Below, piece by piece: positions 1-4,384 of a stretch of 8,954 bases of DNA; position 1 is the first letter of the stretch; each line of letters opens with the position of its first letter. The stretch comes from an uncultured Anaerotignum sp. (GTDB lineage: Bacteria; Bacillota; Clostridia; Lachnospirales; Anaerotignaceae). The notes beneath the pieces were generated by a model that saw only the letters and a list, made by a program, of their open reading frames with translations, had not been told where the DNA came from and did not search any database. The DNA lies in contig NZ_CAJMDQ010000085.1 in the NCBI RefSeq assembly GCF_905212195.1, forward strand, positions 1-8,954, given 5' to 3'. A program made the position numbers and the translations under genes.

Positions 1-1
1 G

Positions 2-42
2 ATTTGATATATTTTTCTGAATGAGATGTTTTTGTATCAAAT
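2..42. promoter_or_regulatory. Inverted repeat upstream of fumC (possible operator)
   Basis: ATTTGATA at 2-9 is the exact reverse complement of TATCAAAT at 35-42, with 25 bp between the arms. It lies in AT-rich DNA about 45-85 bp upstream of the predicted fumC -10, a usual place for a regulator site. No regulator gene is visible and the window edge cuts off upstream context. In DNA this AT-rich an 8-bp match can arise by chance, so the role is uncertain. Confidence 0.25.
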
Positions 43-62
43 ATTTATACGATATTTTATTC

Positions 63-91
63 TTTTATTTTCATAAAAAAGTTGCTATACT
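63..91 (+). promoter_or_regulatory. Putative extended -10 promoter of the fumC operon
   Basis: TATACT at 86-91 is preceded by TG at 83-84, giving an extended -10 (TGnTATACT) one base off consensus. The matching -35 position about 17 bp upstream (63-68, TTTTAT) is poor, which is tolerated when the TGn element is present. Transcription would begin near 98, leaving a leader of about 56 nt before the GTG start of fumC at 154. No terminator is visible between here and the gene. Confidence 0.45.
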
Positions 92-153
92 GTTTCTATG
101 CAAAAACCGGAAAAGCAATCGTATTGGTTACAAAAGAAAAAGGAGGGAGTATC

Positions 154-1521
154 GTGTCATCTTATCGGGTGGAACATGATTCTATGGGGCAGATACAAGT
201 GCCCGCAGATGTATATTGGGGAGCGCAGACACAGCGCAGTTATGAAAATTTTAAAATCGGTACAGAAAAAATGCCAACAGAAATCATTCGTGCCTTTGCC
301 ATTTTAAAAAAAGCAGCAGCTTTAGCAAATCTTAAAATTGGCAAAATGGATCAGAAGCGTTGTGATTATATCGGTCAGGTTTGTGATGAGATTTTGACAG
401 GAAAACTGGATGGACATTTTCCGTTGGTGGTATGGCAGACGGGGAGCGGCACCCAATCCAACATGAATCTCAATGAAGTGATTGCAAATCGTGGGAACGA
501 AATGGCTGGAGAAAAACTCCTGCATCCCAATGACCATGTCAATATGTCCCAGAGCTCCAATGATACATTTCCAACAGCCATGCACATTGCGGCATATCTG
601 GAAATCAAGCAGCAATTATTGCCTGCTGTTCAGCGGATGATGGATCAGCTGCTGGTTCTGGAGGAGAAAAACCAGCACGTTATCAAAACAGGAAGAACCC
701 ACCTGCAGGATGCTACACCCATTACCTTTGGTCAGGAAATCAGTGGATGGCGCGCAATGCTGGAAAAGGCTTATCACATGCTGGAAGTATCCCTGCCGGG
801 CTTATCAGAATTAGCATTGGGTGGTACAGCCGTAGGGACAGGGCTGAATGCACCTGCAGGTTTTGGTGAAGCCGCGGCGGAAGCGGTTAGCAGCCTGACA
901 GGAGAGCATTTTATCACTGCACCCAACAAATTTCATTCTCTTACTGCTAAGGATGAACTGGTTTTTGCCCATGGCGCATTAAAAGCGTTGGCGGCAAATT
1001 TGATGAAAATTGCTAACGATATTCGGTGGTTAGCTAGTGGCCCTCGCTGTGGTTTGGGAGAAATTCATATTCCGGAAAATGAACCGGGAAGCTCTATTAT
1101 GCCGGGCAAAGTCAACCCTACACAGTGCGAAGCTGTTACGATGGTTGCGGTACAGGTTATGGCAAACGATACAGCCATCGGAATTTGTGCTTCTCAGGGA
1201 AATTTTGAGTTGAATGTTTTTATGCCTGTCTGCATCTATAACTTCTTACAGTCTGTACGTCTTCTGACAGATGTGCTGGATTCCTTCCGCATTCATTGTG
1301 TAGCAGGAATCGAAGTCAATGAAGATAAAATGAATGATAATTTGCAGCGGTCTTTGATGCTGGTTACAGCATTAAATCCTTATATCGGCTATGAAAATGC
1401 CGCAAAAACAGCAAAGAAAGCCTATGCGGAAAATATCTCTCTGAAAGAGGCTTGTGTTTCTCTTGGATTTTTGACAGAGGAACGGTTTGACGAAATACTT
1501 CGTCCAGAAAAAATGGTTTGA
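154..1521 (+). CDS. fumC: Class II fumarate hydratase (fumarase C)
   Basis: Reversible hydration of fumarate to L-malate; a cytosolic, cofactor-free homotetramer of the aspartase/fumarase superfamily. At 455 aa it is close to the family's usual 460-470. Visible motifs are TGSGTQSNMN at about 96-105, SSNDTFPTAMH at about 134-144, GRTHLQDATP at about 180-189 with the active-site His183, and the family signature GSSIMPGKVNP at about 312-322, whose mobile-loop Ser supplies the catalytic base. I chose GTG at 154 because AGGAGGG lies 5-6 nt upstream and the protein then begins like other FumC (MSSYRVEHDSMG). The frame stays open upstream to a TTG at 82, but that would put 24 unlikely residues before the conserved start and would overlap the promoter. 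It is followed after 22 nt by malic enzyme, so the pair is probably co-transcribed. Being oxygen-stable and iron-free, this class differs from the Fe-S fumarases common in strict anaerobes. The family call is very secure. Confidence 0.97.
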   Translation: MSSYRVEHDSMGQIQVPADVYWGAQTQRSYENFKIGTEKMPTEIIRAFAILKKAAALANLKIGKMDQKRCDYIGQVCDEILTGKLDGHFPLVVWQTGSGTQSNMNLNEVIANRGNEMAGEKLLHPNDHVNMSQSSNDTFPTAMHIAAYLEIKQQLLPAVQRMMDQLLVLEEKNQHVIKTGRTHLQDATPITFGQEISGWRAMLEKAYHMLEVSLPGLSELALGGTAVGTGLNAPAGFGEAAAEAVSSLTGEHFITAPNKFHSLTAKDELVFAHGALKALAANLMKIANDIRWLASGPRCGLGEIHIPENEPGSSIMPGKVNPTQCEAVTMVAVQVMANDTAIGICASQGNFELNVFMPVCIYNFLQSVRLLTDVLDSFRIHCVAGIEVNEDKMNDNLQRSLMLVTALNPYIGYENAAKTAKKAYAENISLKEACVSLGFLTEERFDEILRPEKMV

Positions 1522-1543
1522 TCAGAGGAAAAGAGGGATTGAT

Positions 1544-2713
1544 ATGACTTTAGACGAAAAAGCGTTACAGCTTCATTATGAAATGCAGGGGAAAATTGAA
1601 GTGGTATCCAGAAAACCTGTTTGTACCAGAGAAGATTTGTCCTTATTATATACGCCCGGCGTGGCTGAACCATGCCGAGTCATTGCGAAAGATGAATCCG
1701 AATCCTACCGTTTGACAAGACGTTCTAATTTGGTTGCTGTTATTACAGATGGAACAGCAGTGTTGGGTCTTGGCGACATCGGCCCTGTTGCGGGTATGCC
1801 TGTTATGGAAGGAAAATGCGTGTTGTTCAAGGAATTTGGCGGTGTGGATGCATTTCCTATTTGCGTAGATTCCAAAGATGTAGACACCATTGTGCAGACC
1901 ATTCATTTGATTTCCAAAAGCTTTGGCGGAATCAATTTGGAAGATATTTCTGCACCTCGCTGTTTTGAGATTGAAAGAAGATTAAAGGAAATCTGTGATA
2001 TTCCTGTATTTCATGACGACCAGCATGGTACTGCTATCGTAGTAGCGGCTGCTATGCTCAACGCTATGAAGGTGACTGGCAAAAAAATGGGTGAAATGAA
2101 AATCGTAATCAATGGCGCTGGTGCTGCCGGAATCGCCATCGGGAAATTGCTGGTACGTATGGGCTTTGGAAACATTATCCTTTGTGACATCAACGGTATG
2201 ATTTGTGAAGGAGACGCTGGTTTGAACGCAGAACAGGAAAAGGTTTCTCACATTACTAACCTGAATCATGAAAAAGGAACTTTAGCGGATGCTCTTCGAG
2301 GGGCAGATGCTTTTGTAGGAGTTTCTCGCCCTAATATGGTGACGAAGGAAATGGTAGCTTCTATGAATCAGGGCATTGTTTTCGCTATGGCAAACCCTGT
2401 GCCGGAAATTATGCCGGAAGACGCAAAAGAAGCTGGTGCCGCAGTCATTGGTACAGGCCGCTCCGATTATCCCAATCAGATCAATAATGTGTTGGTTTTC
2501 CCGGGCATTTTCAAAGGAGCGCTGGCCGTTCACGCTCGTGAAATTACAGAAAATATGAAGATACGGGCAGCTTATGCCATTGCTTCTCTGATTCCTGATG
2601 AACAGCTCAGTGCGGACAACATCATTCCTTCTGCATTGGATAAAACAGTTGCGGATGTAGTTGCAAAAGCAGTTGCGGATGTAGCGAGAGAAGATGGCGT
2701 TGCAGGAATTTAA
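1544..2713 (+). CDS. Malic enzyme, short bacterial form (probably NAD-preferring)
   Basis: Oxidative decarboxylation of L-malate to pyruvate and CO2 with NAD(P)+ and a divalent metal; reversible in principle. The 389 aa match the short prokaryotic form without the C-terminal phosphotransacetylase-like domain. The N-terminal catalytic domain has LYTPGVAEPC with Tyr36, TDGTAVLGLGDIGP at about 68-81, and Lys91 in MEGKCVLFKEFGG. Metal ligands are likely Glu133, Asp134 (NLEDISAPRC) and Asp159 (HDDQHGTA). The NAD-binding domain shows INGAGAAGIAIG at about 189-200, and the second strand ends CDING with Asp215, an acid that usually favours NAD over NADP; this is inference. FAMANPVPEIMP and SDYPNQINNV near the C-terminus are further family motifs. 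ATG at 1544 follows AAGAGGGA at 1531-1538; the frame is open back to 1487 inside fumC, but that start has no ribosome site and overlaps the upstream gene. Paired with fumC it links fumarate to pyruvate. Confidence 0.95.
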   Translation: MTLDEKALQLHYEMQGKIEVVSRKPVCTREDLSLLYTPGVAEPCRVIAKDESESYRLTRRSNLVAVITDGTAVLGLGDIGPVAGMPVMEGKCVLFKEFGGVDAFPICVDSKDVDTIVQTIHLISKSFGGINLEDISAPRCFEIERRLKEICDIPVFHDDQHGTAIVVAAAMLNAMKVTGKKMGEMKIVINGAGAAGIAIGKLLVRMGFGNIILCDINGMICEGDAGLNAEQEKVSHITNLNHEKGTLADALRGADAFVGVSRPNMVTKEMVASMNQGIVFAMANPVPEIMPEDAKEAGAAVIGTGRSDYPNQINNVLVFPGIFKGALAVHAREITENMKIRAAYAIASLIPDEQLSADNIIPSALDKTVADVVAKAVADVAREDGVAGI

Positions 2714-2749
2714 CAGGATTTGTTTTTGAGAAAAAATATCAATGGATAG

Positions 2750-2778
2750 GTTTTCAAGTATTATTTAAATTTGAAAAC
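2750..2778 (+). other. AT-rich hairpin after malic enzyme
   Basis: GTTTTCAA at 2750-2757 pairs exactly with TTGAAAAC at 2771-2778 around a 13-nt loop, 37 nt after the malic enzyme stop codon. There is no U-run behind it, so it is not a classical terminator. It may protect the 3' end of the message or act together with the stronger hairpin just downstream. Confidence 0.3.
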
Positions 2779-2785
2779 GATTATT

Positions 2786-2829
2786 TTAGAGTGGGCAGAA
2801 TCGCGTTTTGGAGATTCTGTCCATTTTAG
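2786..2829 (+). terminator. Probable intrinsic terminator of the fumC-malic enzyme operon
   Basis: GGGCAGAATC at 2793-2802 pairs with GATTCTGTCC at 2813-2822 (one G-U pair) around a 10-nt loop. The stem extends outwards through AU and GU pairs to about 2787/2828. The downstream T-stretch is short (ATTTTAG), so termination may be partial. It sits between the malic enzyme and the next strong promoter, as expected of an operon end. The outer AT pairs could also allow some termination of transcription from the other direction. Confidence 0.6.
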
Positions 2830-2865
2830 CATGAGGAGGAAATCCGCCAGCAAAATGTATTTTTC

Positions 2866-2893
2866 TTGACAAGTTTGAAATCTGCATTATAAT
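2866..2893 (+). promoter_or_regulatory. Consensus sigma-A-type promoter for the DUF554 gene
   Basis: The -35 TTGACA (2866-2871) and the -10 TATAAT (2888-2893) are both perfect consensus, with a 16-bp spacer; a TG also lies at 2883-2884, a few bases before the -10. Transcription would begin around 2900, giving a leader of about 150 nt before the start codon at 3050. This is the best promoter in the window, notable because it serves a gene of unknown function. Confidence 0.8.
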
Positions 2894-2973
2894 ACAAACG
2901 ATAACATTTCTTATTCTGTTTTTCTATTTGACGAATGTTTGGATTGCGGTTTTGTTAGAAAGTGTGTGATGTG

Positions 2974-3048
2974 ATGGACATTGCAAAAGAGGATGAAACC
3001 GGTAAAAGCATGAATTTGGCGAAAAAAATAAGATATAGGAGATTTTGA
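2974..3048 (+). other. Possible 24-codon upstream ORF in the DUF554 leader
   Basis: An ATG at 2974 opens a frame of 24 codons that stops with TGA at 3046-3048, one base before the ATG of the DUF554 gene. Translation gives a basic peptide beginning MDIAKEDETGKS. Ending so close to the next start would suit translational coupling. I see no convincing Shine-Dalgarno site before 2974, and an in-frame GTG at 2962 is no better. It could equally be a chance ORF in the leader. Confidence 0.2.
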
Positions 3049-3049
3049 T

Positions 3050-3778
3050 ATGCCGATAGGAATTATAGTCAATGGTTGTTCCGTAATATTAGGCGGTATG
3101 CTTGGCTGTGTGCTCGGAAAAAAATTAGACAGCGAGCTTCAGGATAAACTGCAGATGGTTTTCGCTGTATGCTCTATGAGCATGGGCATCGGAACCATTG
3201 TATTGATGCAGAATATCCCAGCAGTGATTTTTTCTGTGATTTTTGGCACAGTTGTTGGACATGTTTGTCATTTGGAAGAAAGTGTGAATAAGGCAGCAAA
3301 ATGGATGCAGAAAATCATTATGCGATTGTTGGGTTCACGTTCTGCCTTGCCGACAGAAGGAAAAGATGATATATTGCTGACGGTGATTGTATTGTTTTGT
3401 GCATCAGGCACAGGTATATATGGTTCTATGATTTCCAGTATGACTGGAGATCACAGCATTCTGATAGCAAAATCCATTTTGGATTTGTTTACTGCTTTGA
3501 TTTTTTCCTGTAGTCTGGGTCTTGTGGTTTCTATGGTGGCCATTCCGCAGATGATTGTATTTTTGATACTATTTTTCTGTGCAGGGGTGATTTATCCTTT
3601 GTGTACACCGGAAATGATTGGAGATTTCAAAGCATGCGGTGGATGCATCATGTTGGCAACGGGCTTCCGTATGGTACGTTTGAAACAGTTTCCTGTTGCG
3701 GATATGATACCATCTATGGCATTGGTGATGCCCATCAGTTGGCTGTGGATGAATTATGTACTGCCGTTTGTAAGCTAA
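3050..3778 (+). CDS. yqgA: DUF554/YqgA-family integral membrane protein
   Basis: A 242-aa hydrophobic protein of the DUF554 family (YqgA in E. coli and relatives in Bacillota), whose biochemical role I do not know to be established. It begins MPIGIIVNGCSVILGGMLGC, the typical glycine-rich first membrane segment followed by a short charged stretch (KKLDSELQDKLQ) at about 24-35. About six or seven membrane segments follow, at roughly 38-70, 107-128, 139-163, 166-184 and 218-240. The region GDFKACGGCIMLATGFRMV at about 191-209 is a characteristic conserved part of the family. A basic amphipathic stretch at about 79-95 probably lies in the cytoplasm. The start is supported by AGGAGA at 3037-3042, 7 nt upstream. 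The gene stands alone, with its own consensus promoter before it and a strong terminator behind it, so its neighbours say little about its job. A small-solute transport role is only a guess. Confidence 0.9.
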   Translation: MPIGIIVNGCSVILGGMLGCVLGKKLDSELQDKLQMVFAVCSMSMGIGTIVLMQNIPAVIFSVIFGTVVGHVCHLEESVNKAAKWMQKIIMRLLGSRSALPTEGKDDILLTVIVLFCASGTGIYGSMISSMTGDHSILIAKSILDLFTALIFSCSLGLVVSMVAIPQMIVFLILFFCAGVIYPLCTPEMIGDFKACGGCIMLATGFRMVRLKQFPVADMIPSMALVMPISWLWMNYVLPFVS

Positions 3779-3819
3779 AGACGGATATAAAAAATGAGTG
3801 ACATCTTTATAAGAAAATG

Positions 3820-3864
3820 AAAAAGGCTGAAATCCTTATGATACAGAGGGTTTCAGCTTTTTTA
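3820..3864 (+). terminator. Strong intrinsic terminator after the DUF554 gene
   Basis: GCTGAAATCC at 3826-3835 pairs with GGGTTTCAGC at 3848-3857 (one T-G wobble) around a 12-nt loop. The stem is continued by the A-run at 3820-3824 opposite a T6 run at 3858-3863. It lies about 45 nt after the stop codon at 3778 and has every feature of a rho-independent terminator. The A-tract before the stem means it could also work on the minus strand. Confidence 0.9.
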
Positions 3865-3946
3865 TTTCGGAATTATAGAAAGTGTAAATGAATCGTAAAT
3901 TAGAACATTGCGAAATATGCAAATACATAGATATGCAGACTTTTGT

Positions 3947-3971
3947 AAGAATCCTGTGGGATTCTTTTTTT
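3947..3971 (+). terminator. Hairpin with T7 run, first copy of a 14-nt palindrome
   Basis: AAGAATCC (3947-3954), loop TGTG, GGATTCTT (3959-3966), then T's to 3971. This perfect 8-bp stem with a T-run looks like a second, weaker terminator about 85 nt beyond the main one. Its core, AATCCTGTGGGATT at 3950-3963, recurs exactly at 4002-4015. With no gene between the two hairpins, it may be a back-up terminator, the end of an unannotated small RNA, or a repeated element. Confidence 0.5.
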
Positions 3972-4001
3972 GATGGCATTGAAATGATGGAATTTATGGG
4001 A

Positions 4002-4015
4002 AATCCTGTGGGATT
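4002..4015. repeat. Second exact copy of the AATCCTGTGGGATT palindrome
   Basis: Identical to 3950-3963 and offset by 52 bp. It forms a 5-bp stem with a TGTG loop and has no T-run behind it, so it cannot be a terminator. The surrounding bases differ from those around the first copy, so what is conserved is the palindrome itself rather than a longer duplication. Confidence 0.6.
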
Positions 4016-4112
4016 ACGTATACCGCTGTGCTGATACAAAATGCTTTTTTTGTTTTTTCCCTTAATAATTTTTTATAAGTTCATGCTAGCTTTCTATGTG
4101 AATGGGAGGGAA

Positions 4113-4127
4113 AGGAAACATTTTCCT
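4113..4127. promoter_or_regulatory. Small inverted repeat AGGAAA-CAT-TTTCCT
   Basis: A perfect 6-bp inverted repeat with a 3-bp spacer, about 98 bp upstream of the predicted -10 of the ene-reductase operon. Its size and position would suit a dimeric regulator, but no regulator gene is in the window and similar short palindromes can occur by chance. Confidence 0.25.
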
Positions 4128-4169
4128 ATATGCTATGAAAAAAGTAATGAATTTTATATGAGAGATAAA

Positions 4170-4234
4170 TTTTGTCTATGACATATACAATATTTAGCAA
4201 TTGGTTTTTTTGTTTTGTCTATACTATAATCAAT
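4170..4234 (+). repeat. 22-nt direct repeat, two copies 43 bp apart
   Basis: TTTTGTCTAT occurs at 4170-4179 and 4213-4222, and the similarity runs on to a shared CAAT at 4188-4191 and 4231-4234, all at the same 43-bp offset. By hand count 17 of 22 positions are identical. The offset is close to four helical turns, so both copies face the same side of the DNA. Copy two overlaps the predicted -10 TATAAT; copy one has a weaker TATACA at the corresponding place. It could be a two-site operator or a duplicated promoter. Confidence 0.45.
4201..4230 (+). promoter_or_regulatory. Probable promoter of the ene-reductase/dehydrogenase/transporter operon
   Basis: TATAAT at 4225-4230 is a perfect -10. The best -35 is TTGGTT at 4201-4206 with an 18-bp spacer, only half matching consensus, which suggests dependence on an activator. 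Transcription would begin near 4237, giving a leader of about 148 nt. The overlapping TATACT at 4220-4225 is an alternative -10. Confidence 0.5.
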
Positions 4235-4289
4235 TCAGTCAAAAAATGCTGAAAAATAGATAAGAATATGTGAATTTCATACAAGGCAC

Positions 4290-4296
4290 AAGGAGG
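4290..4296 (+). promoter_or_regulatory. Orphan Shine-Dalgarno site in the leader
   Basis: AAGGAGG is a near-perfect ribosome-binding site but lies about 88 nt before the ene-reductase start at 4385. The only nearby ATG (4297) directly abuts it with no spacing and opens just 8 codons, so efficient initiation there is unlikely. The gene has its own weaker site, AAAGGAAG at 4367-4374. Such a site near a 5' end can protect mRNA by binding ribosomes, as known for the STAB-SD of Bacillus cry3A transcripts; that role here is inference. Confidence 0.4.
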
Positions 4297-4384
4297 ATGA
4301 AAAACAAAAAGTCTGCAAATTGAAAAATACACCTCAATATAAAAATAAAAGGCAAAAAAGAAAAAGAAAGGAAGTTGAAAAATT

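Larger units (their letters stand above)
3865..4384. other. Long intergenic region without a convincing gene
   Basis: Between the DUF554 terminator and the ene-reductase start I find no ORF with a credible ribosome site and family resemblance. The stretch is AT-rich. It holds the duplicated palindrome (3950-3963 and 4002-4015), a pair of ATATGCA repeats 16 bp apart (3915-3921 and 3931-3937), the inverted repeat at 4113-4127, the direct repeat at 4170-4191 and 4213-4234 overlapping the predicted promoter, and an A-rich leader with an orphan Shine-Dalgarno site. The density of sites suggests a regulated promoter. Confidence 0.6.

Noticed and set aside
82..153. Extended N-terminus of fumarase from a TTG at 82
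   Set aside because: It overlaps the predicted promoter, has no ribosome site and adds 24 residues before the conserved FumC start; GTG at 154 has AGGAGGG at the right distance.
98..307. 69-codon ORF overlapping fumC in another frame
   Set aside because: It lies mostly inside fumC, has no ribosome site and no recognisable protein features.
1487..1543. Earlier malic enzyme start inside fumC
   Set aside because: It has no Shine-Dalgarno site and would overlap the end of fumC; ATG at 1544 gives the normal family N-terminus and a proper site.
2900..3049. Riboswitch in the long leader of the DUF554 gene
   Set aside because: I could not match the leader to any riboswitch class I know (fluoride, guanidine, preQ1 and FMN were considered), and saw no strong conserved stem set.
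3836..4039. 67-codon minus-strand ORF in the intergenic region
   Set aside because: It runs through the terminator and both palindromes, has low-complexity composition and no ribosome site.
4297..4323. 8-codon peptide after the AAGGAGG in the ene-reductase leader
   Set aside because: The ATG abuts the ribosome site with no spacing, so initiation is unlikely; treated as an orphan site instead.
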